The notes under the pieces were generated by a model. It saw nothing but the letters and a program-made list of their open reading frames with translations, had not been told where the DNA came from and searched no databases. Below are positions 1 through 9,563 of a DNA stretch of 64,000 bases, in pieces (the stretch's first letter is position 1; each line of letters begins with the position of its first letter). This DNA is from Aciduliprofundum sp. MAR08-339 (lineage in GTDB: Archaea > Thermoplasmatota > Thermoplasmata > Thermoplasmatales > Aciduliprofundaceae). The position numbers and the translations under genes are program-made. The DNA lies in the NCBI RefSeq assembly GCF_000327505.1, contig NC_019942.1, positions 868,001 to 932,000 on the forward strand. Direction: 5' to 3'.

Positions 1-1
1 T

Positions 2-256
2 GTGGCGGGCACCGTAACGTTCATGTGTGGCCCGCCCATAATGATGAAATACACCTCCATGGTCCTTATTGAACTGGGTTTTCCACCAAGTGAGATGTAT
101 TTATCCTTGGAGAGAAATATGAAATGTGGCATAGGTATCTGCGGTCACTGTGCCGTTGGAGGTGTCTACGTGTGTCGTGATGGACCTGTGTTCTCTCTGA
201 ATAAGGCTTTGAGATTCATTGAGAAACCACATGAGGTTCAGGGGGTGTTAGATTGA
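2..256 (+). CDS. hydG: Sulfhydrogenase gamma subunit (flavin/Fe-S electron-transfer subunit), C-terminal fragment
   Basis: The gene is cut by the left edge of the window and only the last 84 or so codons are present. The fragment holds the end of a ferredoxin-reductase-like NAD(P)-binding domain (a CGPP motif near its start) and then the [2Fe-2S] cysteine cluster typical of HydG and dihydroorotate dehydrogenase electron-transfer subunits, spaced C-x4-C-x2-C-x7-C. In the family this subunit passes electrons between NAD(P)H and the NiFe hydrogenase. Its stop codon overlaps the TTG start of the next hydrogenase gene, so the two are in one operon. The identity rests on the cysteine pattern together with the two hydrogenase genes that follow. 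Confidence 0.85.
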   Translation: MAGTVTFMCGPPIMMKYTSMVLIELGFPPSEMYLSLERNMKCGIGICGHCAVGGVYVCRDGPVFSLNKALRFIEKPHEVQGVLD

Positions 257-999
257 AAATAGGAATATTCTCCCTTTCATGCTGTGAGGGCTGTTCTGTG
301 CAATTTTTGAATCTTGAAAATGAGATTCTGGAGATTCTTAAGTACATGGGGATAGGGAATTTCAGACTTGCAAAGGAGATAAATGAATGGCCTGTGGATA
401 TAGCATTTATAGAGGGCACACCTACAAACGGTGAGGAGATAAGTAAACTGCTAAGGATAAGAAGAGATAGTAAAATTCTCGTAGCTTTAGGAGTTTGTGC
501 CGCTACAGGAGGTGTGCCTGCACTTGTGAATACAATGGAGAAGAGAGATGCAATAATGGTTTACGATGGAATGCCACCCAAGATGCCTGTGGATCCAAAG
601 CCTCTTGAGTATTATGTGGATGTTGATTACACATTGTATGGATGTCCATTCTCTATAGATGAATTGAAGGCCCTTTTAACATCTGTGATCATGGGTAAAA
701 GATTCAGAAACAAGAGATACAGTGTGTGCGTGGAATGCTCTTTAAGGGAAAATGGGTGTCTTCTGGAGGAGGGATATTTATGTATGGGTCCAATAACCAG
801 GGCGGGGTGTAACGCGTTGTGTACCTCTAATGGTACCGTTTGTTTGGGATGTCGTGGTCCATACGAGGATGCAAATATAAAGGGGCATATAAAAATTCTC
901 AGGGATATGGGATTTTCAAAGGACGAGATTATTGAGGCCTATTCCATTTTTTCCTATGAGAAATTGAAGGAGGTAATTGGATGGCTGAAAGAAGAATAA
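253..999 (+). CDS. hydD: Sulfhydrogenase delta subunit (NiFe hydrogenase small subunit)
   Basis: This 248-residue protein matches the small subunit of cytoplasmic group 3b NiFe hydrogenases (sulfhydrogenases). The N-terminal CCEGC motif (Cys10, 11, 14) together with later Cys in GVCAATGG and YGCPF fits the proximal [4Fe-4S] cluster, and a Cys-rich C-terminal half (CVEC, then CNALC and CLGC) fits additional clusters. There is no twin-arginine signal, so it stays in the cytoplasm. It starts with TTG overlapping the hydG stop by 4 nt, and its end overlaps hydA by 19 nt, indicating translational coupling. In relatives the complex oxidises or evolves H2 with NADP(H) and can reduce sulfur or polysulfide. 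Confidence 0.9.
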   Translation: MKIGIFSLSCCEGCSVQFLNLENEILEILKYMGIGNFRLAKEINEWPVDIAFIEGTPTNGEEISKLLRIRRDSKILVALGVCAATGGVPALVNTMEKRDAIMVYDGMPPKMPVDPKPLEYYVDVDYTLYGCPFSIDELKALLTSVIMGKRFRNKRYSVCVECSLRENGCLLEEGYLCMGPITRAGCNALCTSNGTVCLGCRGPYEDANIKGHIKILRDMGFSKDEIIEAYSIFSYEKLKEVIGWLKEE

Positions 1000-2273
1000 A
1001 AATTGAAGAGATAACGAAAATTGAAGGACATGCAAATCTGACTGTTGAGATTGAGAATGATGAATTGAAACGTGTTATATTCGGTGTCCATGAGGGTTCC
1101 CGTTATTTTGAAGCATTTATGATCGGTAGAACCTATCGTTATCTGCCTGAGTTATCTGGTAGGATATGCGGAATATGCACGGTGGCTCATGAAATTGCAA
1201 GTGTCCGTGCTGTTGAAGATGCTTTGGGGATTGAAGTTTCTGAAGAGGTTAAAAAGATAAGAAAACTCATGCTTATAAGCTCCCATATTCAGAGCCACAT
1301 TCTGCATCTGTATTTCCTTGCGCTTCCCGATTATGTAGGTGTTGAGAGTGTCATAGAGCTTGCTGGCAAGGATTTGGATCTTGTTAAAAAAGCATTTGAA
1401 CTTAAAGAGGCAAGCAATTATATGACCTCCTTACTGGGAGGCCGTGCTGTACAACCATGTACAGTTATTCCGGGAAGGATGCCAAAGAGAATAGATAGGG
1501 GTACAATTGAAAGATATTTGAGAAAGATGAAGGAAATTTATCCATATCTGATGGAGACCGCAGAGTTATTCCTCTCGCTGGAGTATCCTTCCTATGACGG
1601 GGAGAGTGAATACTTGACACTATGGAATGGGAAAAATATACCTCTTTACGAGGGAAAATTGAAAACAATGGAAAATGTATTCGATGCCCATGAGTATGGC
1701 GAACATCTTAAGGAATATGTGGTGGATTACTCCACTGCCAAGAGATCCCTTTTGGATGGAAGGGATTACATGGTGGGTGCCCTTGCAAGATTGAACCTGA
1801 ATCCATATCTCAGAGACGAATCAAGGGAAATTGCGGATAAATACGGGTACAAATTCCCATCAAATAGGGTGGCATGGATAAACGCTGCCCAGGCTTTGGA
1901 GAATGTGCATTATGCCCTTGAAGCCATAGAAATTGCAGAGGATTTGAGGGAATATGAACCATCTAGGGTGGAAATACCACGCATGGATGGTGAGGGTGTG
2001 GGTGCAATAGAAGCCCCTCGTGGATTGCTGATTCATCATTACAGAATAAAAAGAGGGAAATGTGAGTATGTAAACATAATAACTCCAACTGCAATGAATA
2101 CGGAGAGTATTGAGAGAAATCTCAAGGGCTACCTATCCGAGATAGTAAACGAGGAAGATGAGGTTCTAAAGATGGAGGCTGAAAAGATTATACGGGCGTA
2201 TGATCCCTGCATCTCATGCTCGGTGCATGTTATTAGAATAGAAAACGTTGATAAAAAACCAAATACAAGTTGA
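981..2273 (+). CDS. hydA: Sulfhydrogenase alpha subunit (NiFe hydrogenase large subunit)
   Basis: This is the catalytic NiFe subunit, 430 residues. The N-terminal Ni-ligand pair is RICGIC (Cys63, Cys66) and the C-terminal pair is DPCISC (Cys410, Cys413), followed by His416. In the family, a maturation endopeptidase cuts after that His, which here would remove a 14-residue tail. All four Ni/Fe cysteines are present, so the enzyme should be active. It closes the hydG-hydD-hydA gene order of archaeal group 3b enzymes; hydB should lie just left of the window. The next gene begins within a few bases of the stop but is functionally unrelated. Confidence 0.93.
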   Translation: MAERRIKIEEITKIEGHANLTVEIENDELKRVIFGVHEGSRYFEAFMIGRTYRYLPELSGRICGICTVAHEIASVRAVEDALGIEVSEEVKKIRKLMLISSHIQSHILHLYFLALPDYVGVESVIELAGKDLDLVKKAFELKEASNYMTSLLGGRAVQPCTVIPGRMPKRIDRGTIERYLRKMKEIYPYLMETAELFLSLEYPSYDGESEYLTLWNGKNIPLYEGKLKTMENVFDAHEYGEHLKEYVVDYSTAKRSLLDGRDYMVGALARLNLNPYLRDESREIADKYGYKFPSNRVAWINAAQALENVHYALEAIEIAEDLREYEPSRVEIPRMDGEGVGAIEAPRGLLIHHYRIKRGKCEYVNIITPTAMNTESIERNLKGYLSEIVNEEDEVLKMEAEKIIRAYDPCISCSVHVIRIENVDKKPNTS

Positions 2274-2287
2274 ACCATGCCTCTTTG

Positions 2288-3064
2288 ATGAGCGAAGATA
2301 TGAAAAGTATAAAAAGGCTGGCGTCGGTGGCAGCAAAAAGAGTAGTTGAAGTGCTTGAAGAATATGGTCCAAATGCGGCTGACATCGTGAAAACTGGGGC
2401 TTATGGATTACCCTCATCCAGGGTTGATGTTGAGGCAGAAAGCGCAATAATTAATATGGTTGAAGAGGAGGACATGCCTTATAACATATTCACCGAAGAA
2501 GCAGGATTCATTGATAGGAACTATAAAAGCACAATAATCGTGGATCCCCTTGATGGCTCTTACAATGCGGAGGCTGGTCTACCATACTATTCGGTTTCCA
2601 TAGCTGTAGCCCAAAGAGGAATTGAGGATGTGAGGGCAGGAATAGTGAAAAATGTAGTTACAGGTGATGAGTATTATGCTATTAAGGATGGAGGGGCCTT
2701 TAAAAATTTAGATAAAATACATGTTGATGGTGGAAAAAATCTGTTTGTTATTTACCTCGGCAACAGGGCAAATCCGAAGTCTTTTGAAATTGCCAAGAAA
2801 GTTCGGCGGGTACGTAGTTTGGGATCTGCTGCCCTTGAGATGTGCCTTGTGGCAGAGGGCATTGCGGATGCCTTTATTTATAATTTTAAAAGCGCTGGGG
2901 TGCTTCGCATAGTTGACATTGCAGCAGCTTATCTGATTGTCAAGGAGGCAGGTGGGCTTGTTTTGGATGCAAATGGTATGAAGCTGCTGAGAATGAATAT
3001 TGGAGTTGAGGATCGCAGAAATGTAATTGCCCTTGCCAAGCCCGAAATTATGGGGGTGTTTTAA
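2288..3064 (+). CDS. Inositol monophosphatase / fructose-1,6-bisphosphatase family phosphatase
   Basis: Mg-dependent sugar-phosphatase of the IMPase superfamily, about 258 residues. Visible family motifs are the metal-binding Glu in EEAGFI, the DPLDGS loop (usual DPLDGT), and VDIAAAYLIVKEAGG near the C terminus, which replaces the usual WD motif. Archaeal members often act on both inositol-1-phosphate and fructose-1,6-bisphosphate, so the substrate is not decided. I chose the ATG at 2288; a TTG at 2270 overlapping the hydA stop and an ATG at 2300 are alternatives. The stop overlaps the NAD kinase start (TAATG), and in some methanogens these two domains are fused in one polypeptide, which supports a linked role. 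Confidence 0.85.
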   Translation: MSEDMKSIKRLASVAAKRVVEVLEEYGPNAADIVKTGAYGLPSSRVDVEAESAIINMVEEEDMPYNIFTEEAGFIDRNYKSTIIVDPLDGSYNAEAGLPYYSVSIAVAQRGIEDVRAGIVKNVVTGDEYYAIKDGGAFKNLDKIHVDGGKNLFVIYLGNRANPKSFEIAKKVRRVRSLGSAALEMCLVAEGIADAFIYNFKSAGVLRIVDIAAAYLIVKEAGGLVLDANGMKLLRMNIGVEDRRNVIALAKPEIMGVF

Positions 3065-3852
3065 TGAAATTTGCTCTCATAGCGAATCCGGAGAAGAGGG
3101 AATGTGTGGAGATTGCGCGGAGGATCTACGATAAAATACATCCGGAGGTTGATACCCATACGGGAAATGCCCTGGGCGTGGAGGGCATACCCATGGAAAG
3201 AATTGAGGCGGATATTATAATCACCGTTGGGGGAGATGGGACAATACTTCTAGCTCTTCAGAGGGCCAGGGGAATGATTCTTGGTATAAATATGGGTCTT
3301 CTTGGATTTTTGACAGAGATAGGACCTGATGAGTTTGATCTTGCTATGGAGAAGATTGAAAGGGGCGAATACTTCGTTGATAGGAGAATGAGAATAATGG
3401 TTAAATTGAACGGAAAGCGTCTTTACGATTGCACAAATGAGGTTGTTATTCACACCTCTGAAATTGCAAAGTTAAGGAGCTATTCCGTGTTTTACGAGAA
3501 TGAACTTCTGGACGAATTCAGGGCTGATGGCCTGATAGTTGCCACGCCCACAGGGTCCACATCCTATGCCCTTAGCGCAGGAGGACCTATAATGTATCCA
3601 AATCTTGAGGATATAGTTCTCACACCAATTGCTCCATTCAAAAGATATCCCCGCTCATTCGTACTTCCTGCTGGAAAAATAAAGGTAAGACTCAAAGATG
3701 AACGAACAAATCTGCTCGTTCTTGATGGGCAGTACAGTATTGAGATAGGTGGCGATGATCTTATAGAAATTGAAAAATCCGAAAAATATGCGGAATTTGT
3801 CAGGTTCAGAAACTCTCCAATAAGCAGGATCAGGGAAACTCTTCTTGGGTGA
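3064..3852 (+). CDS. nadK: NAD(+) kinase
   Basis: ATP- or polyphosphate-dependent kinase making NADP from NAD, 262 residues, a normal length for archaea. The signature GGDGT motif lies in TVGGDGTILLALQ, followed by GFLTEIGP and the nucleotide-binding TPTGSTSYALSAGGP segment. The ATG overlaps the stop of the preceding phosphatase and its own stop overlaps the GTG start of the JAMM gene, so the phosphatase, the kinase and the next two genes are one tightly coupled unit. The NADP product serves biosynthesis and the NADP-linked sulfhydrogenase encoded just upstream. Confidence 0.93.
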   Translation: MKFALIANPEKRECVEIARRIYDKIHPEVDTHTGNALGVEGIPMERIEADIIITVGGDGTILLALQRARGMILGINMGLLGFLTEIGPDEFDLAMEKIERGEYFVDRRMRIMVKLNGKRLYDCTNEVVIHTSEIAKLRSYSVFYENELLDEFRADGLIVATPTGSTSYALSAGGPIMYPNLEDIVLTPIAPFKRYPRSFVLPAGKIKVRLKDERTNLLVLDGQYSIEIGGDDLIEIEKSEKYAEFVRFRNSPISRIRETLLG

Positions 3853-4220
3853 TTCCCTTGTGGAAAATAAAGAAGGAAGTTCTAAAACTCATAATGGAAT
3901 CCTCAAAATCCTCATATCCCAACGAGTTTGGAGCCTTTCTCCGGGCAAAACACAAAATAATCTACGAGATAATTCTACTTCCCGGCACAATTTCCGGGGG
4001 AAGAAGCGTGCTCTACAATCTTCTTATGAAACCCATTGACTTCACCATAGTTGGCTCCGTGCATTCTCATCCTTCAGGTGTACCCTTGCCATCTCAGGCG
4101 GATCTGGATATGTTCTCTCGCACGGGAGATGTTCATATAATAGTGGCTTATCCATTCACCCTTTCTTCCTGGAAGGCATACAACAGGATGGGAGAGGAAA
4201 TTGAAGTGAAAATAATTTGA
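3849..4220 (+). CDS. JAMM/MPN+ domain metalloprotease
   Basis: A 123-residue stand-alone JAMM (Mov34/MPN/PAD-1) domain. All zinc-site residues can be seen: upstream Glu26 (NEFGAF), His72-x-His74 followed by ten residues and Asp85, with Ser82 in between. This is the active-site pattern of isopeptidases such as archaeal desampylases and the proteasomal Rpn11. It starts with GTG, overlapping the nadK stop by 4 nt, and its stop overlaps the next gene. Likely roles are removal of ubiquitin-like SAMP modifiers or hydrolysis of a related bond; the substrate cannot be read from sequence, and no SAMP or E1-like gene lies in the window. Confidence 0.82.
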   Translation: MIPLWKIKKEVLKLIMESSKSSYPNEFGAFLRAKHKIIYEIILLPGTISGGRSVLYNLLMKPIDFTIVGSVHSHPSGVPLPSQADLDMFSRTGDVHIIVAYPFTLSSWKAYNRMGEEIEVKII

Positions 4221-4858
4221 AATATTATGATGAAATTGGGGGGTTTATGAGTCTTGAGGAAATCGGAGATCTGATTGAAGAGGAACTTGACGATAAGGAT
4301 TCTGTAAGGGAGATTGGAATAAAATCAGCCAGGGTGATAATAAGGCTTTCCTCGCAATCAATAATCATGATGCATCGCGGTGAGAATGTGGATGAAATTG
4401 TGAGAAAACTGAAGGAAGAGGTGTGGCATCTAAAAAGCCTCCTTGTGAATCAGTATCCTGATCTCCTTTATTCAGGGTTTGTGCAAAATGCTCTTCAGGA
4501 GTACTGTGAGGCCATGGTGTTTCGGTCTATTTTGAGGGATGAACCAATACCGAGTCATAGGGAACTGGGGGTAAATCCTGAGGCCTACATCATGGGGATG
4601 GGAGATGTTGTTGGAGAACTGCGACGTGAGGTGCTGGAATCTCTAAGGAATGAGAATTTTTCTACGGCTGAAAAATACCTTTCTCTGATGGAAAGCATTT
4701 ACGAGATGCTTATGCGTTTCAATTATCCTTCGGGGCTTGTTCCTCTCAAACCGAAGCAGGACACTGCCAGATCCCTGATTGAGAAAACGAGAAGTGAGAT
4801 AACAATTGCGCTTATGACAAACCGCATTGCCAGAAAGATAGAGCATAAGAAAAATTAA
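4217..4858 (+). CDS. Translin family RNA-binding/nuclease-like protein
   Basis: Helical 213-residue protein resembling archaeal translin homologues: a long charged helix with a basic stretch (KLKEEVWHLKSLLVNQYPDL), then QEYCEAM and the conserved YIMGMGDVVGELRRE region, where acidic residues of TRAX-type nucleases would lie. Archaeal translins can be ribonucleases that assemble into octamers. The start codon is TTG, overlapping the JAMM stop by 4 nt; an ATG at 4247 (MSLEEIGD) is a plausible alternative start. It is the last gene of the phosphatase-NADK-JAMM-translin unit. Older databases sometimes label this family haloacid dehalogenase, which the sequence does not support. Confidence 0.7.
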   Translation: MKYYDEIGGFMSLEEIGDLIEEELDDKDSVREIGIKSARVIIRLSSQSIIMMHRGENVDEIVRKLKEEVWHLKSLLVNQYPDLLYSGFVQNALQEYCEAMVFRSILRDEPIPSHRELGVNPEAYIMGMGDVVGELRREVLESLRNENFSTAEKYLSLMESIYEMLMRFNYPSGLVPLKPKQDTARSLIEKTRSEITIALMTNRIARKIEHKKN

Positions 4859-4862
4859 ATAT
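4853..4862 (+). promoter_or_regulatory. TATA box for dacZ
   Basis: The AT-rich AATTAAATAT is centred about 25 nt before the GTG start at 4883 and there is no Shine-Dalgarno sequence, which fits a leaderless transcript. It overlaps the end of the preceding gene. Confidence 0.5.
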
Positions 4863-4882
4863 CTGCACTATTTTGATACTCT

Positions 4883-5680
4883 GTGCAGGAACCTACAAAG
4901 ATAGTGGTTATGGGAGATGATCCTGAGCGTGCTGCGGAGAAGTTTGAAAATGCAGATCTTATTCTCGTGTACCCCAAGAACAGGAGACCAACGGTGCAAT
5001 TTCTGCTTAAAAAGAATGTTAAAAGTGTGTTTTCCGATTATTCTTTTTTCCCTGATATTGAAACTCTAAATATAATTAGGGACACCATCCTGTACCTTTT
5101 CAATTCATCACTCATCACTTCAAAGGATCGTGTGCTCTTCGTTTTTGAGAAGGAAGGTGAGAGTCATCACCTTTTCTTTGATATGACGAAATTAAAAATG
5201 CTATCCCTTCTGGACACGCTCTCCGATCGTCTTGAACGGGATATTGTTGAAAATGTGCTAAAACTCTCAATGCAAATTGTTAAGAAGGGTCGAGAGGGTT
5301 CTCCAGCAGGTGCCCTGTTCATTATTGGGGATACAAATAATGTAATGCGGTATGTTGTGCAGAAGATAGCCAATCCTATGAGCGGAATAGATAAAAATCT
5401 CAGAAATTTGCTCAATGAAGAGAATTTTGATACTTTGCGGGAGTTTGCCATAATGGATGGAGCAACAATTGTGGACGATAGGGGGTACGTTGTATCTGCT
5501 GGTGCATACGTGAAAAATCTGGTTTTGGATGAGTGGATTCTTGATGGGTACGGCGGCAGGCATCTGGCAGCAAGGTCCATAACGAAACTAACAAAGGCGA
5601 TAAGTTTTGCAGTATCAAGCGAGGGTACAATAAGGGTTTACAGGGATGGAAAAATGATATACGAGTTGAATAATTTTTAG
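4883..5680 (+). CDS. dacZ: Diadenylate cyclase (c-di-AMP synthase, DacZ type)
   Basis: 265-residue archaeal diadenylate cyclase: an N-terminal alpha/beta region (about residues 1-115) and a C-terminal DAC (DisA_N) domain. The catalytic DGA motif is Asp192-Gly193-Ala194 ([11 protein letters not shown]) and the second motif is GGRHLAA at 224-230. The usual bacterial motif is RHR; here the second Arg is Leu228. The enzyme condenses two ATP into cyclic di-AMP, which in haloarchaea affects osmotic homeostasis. It starts with GTG, has its own TATA box and appears leaderless. Its 3' end overlaps that of the S10 gene by 4 nt (shared TTAG). Confidence 0.85.
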   Translation: MQEPTKIVVMGDDPERAAEKFENADLILVYPKNRRPTVQFLLKKNVKSVFSDYSFFPDIETLNIIRDTILYLFNSSLITSKDRVLFVFEKEGESHHLFFDMTKLKMLSLLDTLSDRLERDIVENVLKLSMQIVKKGREGSPAGALFIIGDTNNVMRYVVQKIANPMSGIDKNLRNLLNEENFDTLREFAIMDGATIVDDRGYVVSAGAYVKNLVLDEWILDGYGGRHLAARSITKLTKAISFAVSSEGTIRVYRDGKMIYELNNF

Positions 5681-5991
5681 GATTTTAACTCAATCTCTAT
5701 GTGTATCCCATCAGGGATCTGGATGCGCATGAGTTGTCTTAGGGCGCGTTCATCAGCATCTATGTCTATGAGCCTCTTATGCACGCGCATTTCCCAGCGC
5801 TCCCATGTCTCGCTACCCTCTCCATCGGGAGCCTTCCTTATGGGTACCACCAGCCTCTTTGTGGGAAGGGGTATTGGTCCGTGCAGCTCCACACCCGTTC
5901 TTTCCGCGATTTTTTTAATCTGATTACAAACTTCATCTACCTTTTTGTGGTCTGTACCGCTTAGCCTTATCCTGGCCTTATATACTGCCAT
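5677..5991 (-). CDS. rps10: 30S ribosomal protein S10
   Basis: Archaeal S10, 104 residues from the ATG at 5991. The sequence [18 protein letters not shown] and the [18 protein letters not shown] loop are diagnostic. I chose the ATG at 5991 because the sequence GGTGAG lies just before it as a Shine-Dalgarno site; a TTG at 6003 would add four residues and remove that site. It is the last gene of the str operon, 26 nt after EF-1alpha, the usual archaeal order. Besides the 30S head, S10 contacts transcription elongation factors in other systems. Confidence 0.95.
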   Translation of the reverse strand: MAVYKARIRLSGTDHKKVDEVCNQIKKIAERTGVELHGPIPLPTKRLVVPIRKAPDGEGSETWERWEMRVHKRLIDIDADERALRQLMRIQIPDGIHIEIELKS

Positions 5992-6017
5992 ATATCTCAC
6001 CAAAAATTAAAAAGGGA

Positions 6018-7292
6018 TTAGAAGGTTTTCTTCTCCACTTCTATGCACTGGCCTGCGGCAACGGTCTGACCCATATCTCTAACTGCAAACCTGCCGAGCT
6101 GTGGAATCTCCTTGACGGGCTCTATAACCATGGGTCTTGTTGGTACTATCTTGACCACGGCGATATCTCCCGTCTTCAGGAAGTCTGGATGATCCTGCTT
6201 CGTTTGACCAGTGCGTGGATCAAGGGTCCTTATGAGCTCTTCAAATCTGCAGGCCACCTGTGCAGTATGGGCGTGGAACACCGGCGTGTAACCGGGTGCT
6301 ATAACGCTTGGATGGTTGAGAACCACAATCTGCGCGGTAAAACTCTTTGCCACCGTTGGCGGATTGCTTGTATGACCGCACACGTCTCCTCTCTTGATAT
6401 CCTTCTTACCTATGCCGCGGACGTTGAATCCTATGTTGTCTCCTGGATAGGCCTCTTTCATTGGTTCATGATGCATCTCAATGCTCTTCACCTCGCCGCT
6501 CTTGTTTGCTGGCATGAATGTTACCTTGTCACCAACCTTCAGCACACCTGTTTCAACGCGTCCAACAGGCACGGTACCTATACCAGTGATGCTGTAAACA
6601 TCCTGTACCGGTATGCGGAGCGGCTTATCGGTTGGCTTTGGAGGAACCTTCAGTTGATTGAGCAGATCCAGAAGCGTGGGGCCCTTCCACCATGGCATGT
6701 TCTCGCTCTTCTTCATTATGTTATCGCCCTTGTATGCAGATATTGGTACAACAGGTACATCCTTCCAGCCCACTGCAGCAAGAAGTTTCTCAACCTCAGC
6801 CTTGACTTCGTTGAATCTCTTCTCGTCGTAGGGTGGCTTTGTGGCATCCATCTTGTTTATTGCGACTATCATCTGGGGCACGCCCAGAGTTCTTGCAAGG
6901 AATATGTGCTCCTTGGTCTGCTCCATCACACCCTCTGGAGCGGCAACAATAAGCACAGCAGCATCTGCCTGTGATGTGCCCGTGATCATATTCTTGACGA
7001 AGTCCCTGTGACCGGGAGCGTCGATGATCGTGAAGTAGTACTTATCAGTTTCGAACTTCCTGTGTGCAACATCAATGGTAAGACCCCTTTCTCTCTCCTC
7101 CTTCAATCTGTCCATAACGAAGGCGAATTCGAATGTGGCCTTACCGAGTTTCTCTGCCTCCTGTCTGTACTGGTCAATGACCCTCTGATCAATCTCTCCG
7201 TGCTCGTAGAGCAGCCTGCCCACTGTTGTGGATTTACCGTGGTCAACGTGTCCGATGAACACGATATTCATGTGGGGTTTGTTGCTTGCCAT
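6018..7292 (-). CDS. tuf: Translation elongation factor 1-alpha (EF-Tu type)
   Basis: 424-residue archaeal EF-1alpha, the GTPase that delivers aminoacyl-tRNA to the ribosome. G1 is GHVDHGKST (residues 14-22), G3 is [12 protein letters not shown] and G4 is NKMD. The length is normal and there is no intein. A strong GGAGGT site lies 9 nt before the ATG. A TATA box lies in the 55-nt gap after EF-2, so the gene can be expressed separately from the upstream part of the operon, as expected for an abundant protein. Confidence 0.97.
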   Translation of the reverse strand: MASNKPHMNIVFIGHVDHGKSTTVGRLLYEHGEIDQRVIDQYRQEAEKLGKATFEFAFVMDRLKEERERGLTIDVAHRKFETDKYYFTIIDAPGHRDFVKNMITGTSQADAAVLIVAAPEGVMEQTKEHIFLARTLGVPQMIVAINKMDATKPPYDEKRFNEVKAEVEKLLAAVGWKDVPVVPISAYKGDNIMKKSENMPWWKGPTLLDLLNQLKVPPKPTDKPLRIPVQDVYSITGIGTVPVGRVETGVLKVGDKVTFMPANKSGEVKSIEMHHEPMKEAYPGDNIGFNVRGIGKKDIKRGDVCGHTSNPPTVAKSFTAQIVVLNHPSVIAPGYTPVFHAHTAQVACRFEELIRTLDPRTGQTKQDHPDFLKTGDIAVVKIVPTRPMVIEPVKEIPQLGRFAVRDMGQTVAAGQCIEVEKKTF

Positions 7293-7327
7293 TTTTCATA
7301 CCTCCTTTTCTTTTTCCCATATATGCA

Positions 7328-7339
7328 TTATATATAAAT
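7328..7339 (-). promoter_or_regulatory. Internal TATA box for tuf-rps10
   Basis: Read on the minus strand the gap between fusA and tuf contains GATTTATATATAATG, a good archaeal TATA element, placing a start site near 7308 with a short leader that carries the GGAGGT ribosome-binding site. Confidence 0.6.
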
Positions 7340-7347
7340 CCTTTTCC

Positions 7348-9552
7348 TCACAACTCAGCGTAATACTTCTCATCGTAGGGCTCGGGTTTGAGGCCCTTCC
7401 TCTCACGTATCTGCCTCACTATCTGTGGCTGCAGATCTCTCGGCACACGCTCGTATCCGGCATTCTCGGTGCTCCACAGAACTCTTCCTCCAGTTGCACT
7501 TCTTATTGCGGAGGCGAAGCCAAACATTTCAGCCACAGGAGCCTTTGCATGTATTATGGTCTGGTACTCCTCCTGCTCCATGTCCACTATAACTCCGCGT
7601 CTCTGCTGAATTTCCCTGGTAACTGCCCCCACCAGTTCCATGGGCACGTTGATGTAGATCTTCTGAATGGGCTCGAGAAGCACGCGATTGCCCTGGCACA
7701 TGGCTCCATATATGGCGTTCCTCACCGCAGGTATTACCTGTGCCGGACCACGGTGTATGCTATCTTCGTGCAGCTTTGCGTCAACAAGTTTCACCTTGAG
7801 TCCGTAAACCTTCTCGTTTGCAAGTGGACCCCTATCAACCGCCTCAAAGAACGCCTGTTTCACCAGTTCCATGGTCTCGTTGAGATACTGCACACCCCAG
7901 GTCATATCAAGCAGTATGTTAGGACCGCGAATAGCCTCAACCTTCTTTGCCTCATCCCTATTCATTCCCAGTTCTTCAAGTTTCTTGGCAAGGTCCTTCC
8001 TGTTCTTTATCCTGTCCATCTCCTCAATCTCTCCATCAACGATGGCCTGTACCACACTCTCTTCAAGTGGTTCCACCTCAATGTAGAATTTGTTGTGTTT
8101 GTTCGGGCTCTTTCCTTCAAATGGTCCTCCCTTATGGTCAACGGTTTCGCGATAAACCACAATGGGTGGTGAGGTTATGACCTCGACCTTGTACTCATGG
8201 GTGATGCGGTAAATTGTAACTTCCAAATGCAACTCGCCCATACCGCTGAGCAGATGCTCTCCCGTTTCTTGGTTTATTTCAACCCTTAAACTTGGATCTG
8301 CCTTGGATATTGAGCGGAGAACATCTATGAGGCGTGGGAGATCCTTGGTGTGCTTTGCCTCTATGGCCACGGTCACCACAGGCTCGCTGTAATGCTTCAT
8401 GGGCTCAAAGGGCTCCACATCAGGAATGCTTGAAACCGTTGAACCTGCAATTGCATCCTTGAGTCCTATTATTGCTGGAATGTTTCCCGCATCAAGTTCA
8501 TCCACTGGTATTCTGTCCGGACCAACCATCATCGAGAGCTGCTGGATGCGGTATTTGCGATTTCCCATACCTGCAATATACAGTTCCTGCCCCTTCCTCA
8601 GGGTGCCACTGAACAGGCGACCCACGGCCACCTCACCAGCATGTGGGTCTATAACAATTTTGGTGATCATCATACCCACAGGCCCCTTGGGATCGCAGTT
8701 GATCATGGCCTGGCCCAGTGGTGTGTTTATGTCCCCCTTCCATATTTTTGGAATCCTGTATTTTTGAGCCTCCTTTGGATTTGGAAGGTGCTGAATGACC
8801 ATATCAAGAACTATGCGATGGAGAGGTGCCTTCTTGGCCAGGGTCTTTGTTTCACCCTTCTCAAGGTGATCAAAAACATCCTTGAATGATATACCTGTCT
8901 TCTTCATGAATGGCACACTTATGGCCCAGTTGTGATATGCTGAGCCGAATGCCACAGTGCCATCTTCAACGCGAACCATCCATTTATCTTTGAACTCCTC
9001 AGGGGCATACCTTCTTATGAGTTTATTTACCTCTTTTATTATTTTCTCAAATCTTGCCATCATCTGCTGAGCGTCAAGTTTCAACTCGTTTATAAGCCTG
9101 TCAACCTTGTTTATGAAGAGCACGGGCCTGACACGCTCTTTAAGGGCCTGCCTAAGCACCGTTTCCGTCTGGGGCATGACACCTTCAACGGCGCACACCA
9201 CCAAAATAACGCCATCCACAGCGCGCATTGCTCGGGTAACATCACCACCAAAATCAACGTGTCCGGGGGTGTCGAGAAGATTTATGAGGTACTCTTTTCC
9301 CTCGTATTCGTGAACCATGCTTGCAGCCGCCGTGTTTATGGTGATTCCCCTCGCCTGCTCCTGCTCATCAAAATCCAGAACGAGCTGCTTTCCGGCGAGT
9401 TCCTCGCTCATCATTCCCGCTCCCGCTATAAGGTTGTCGCTGAGTGTGGTCTTTCCGTGGTCAATGTGAGCCACGGTGCCTATGTTGCGTATCAGTTCAA
9501 CGTTTCGCATTATCTGCATTGCCTTCTTTATATTGTCTTCCTTCCTTCCCAT
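7348..9552 (-). CDS. fusA: Translation elongation factor 2
   Basis: 734-residue archaeal EF-2, the GTPase for ribosomal translocation. It has AHIDHGKTT as G1 (residues about 29-36), [12 protein letters not shown] as G3 and NKVD as G4, followed by the EF-G/EF-2 beta-barrel and domain IV. The domain IV tip has DSIHRGPAQ, in which the His is the site modified to diphthamide in archaea and eukaryotes. It follows rps7 by 11 nt within the str operon. Several long open frames on the opposite strand are shadows of this gene. Confidence 0.97.
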   Translation of the reverse strand: MGRKEDNIKKAMQIMRNVELIRNIGTVAHIDHGKTTLSDNLIAGAGMMSEELAGKQLVLDFDEQEQARGITINTAAASMVHEYEGKEYLINLLDTPGHVDFGGDVTRAMRAVDGVILVVCAVEGVMPQTETVLRQALKERVRPVLFINKVDRLINELKLDAQQMMARFEKIIKEVNKLIRRYAPEEFKDKWMVRVEDGTVAFGSAYHNWAISVPFMKKTGISFKDVFDHLEKGETKTLAKKAPLHRIVLDMVIQHLPNPKEAQKYRIPKIWKGDINTPLGQAMINCDPKGPVGMMITKIVIDPHAGEVAVGRLFSGTLRKGQELYIAGMGNRKYRIQQLSMMVGPDRIPVDELDAGNIPAIIGLKDAIAGSTVSSIPDVEPFEPMKHYSEPVVTVAIEAKHTKDLPRLIDVLRSISKADPSLRVEINQETGEHLLSGMGELHLEVTIYRITHEYKVEVITSPPIVVYRETVDHKGGPFEGKSPNKHNKFYIEVEPLEESVVQAIVDGEIEEMDRIKNRKDLAKKLEELGMNRDEAKKVEAIRGPNILLDMTWGVQYLNETMELVKQAFFEAVDRGPLANEKVYGLKVKLVDAKLHEDSIHRGPAQVIPAVRNAIYGAMCQGNRVLLEPIQKIYINVPMELVGAVTREIQQRRGVIVDMEQEEYQTIIHAKAPVAEMFGFASAIRSATGGRVLWSTENAGYERVPRDLQPQIVRQIRERKGLKPEPYDEKYYAEL

Positions 9553-9563
9553 TCACACCACCT

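Noticed and set aside
6189-6974. Long open frame opposite EF-1alpha
   Set aside because: It is a shadow of the minus-strand tuf gene; the product has no recognisable domain and the true gene is certain.
7228-8172. 314-codon open frame opposite EF-2
   Set aside because: Shadow of fusA caused by codon bias; no start signals and no domain.
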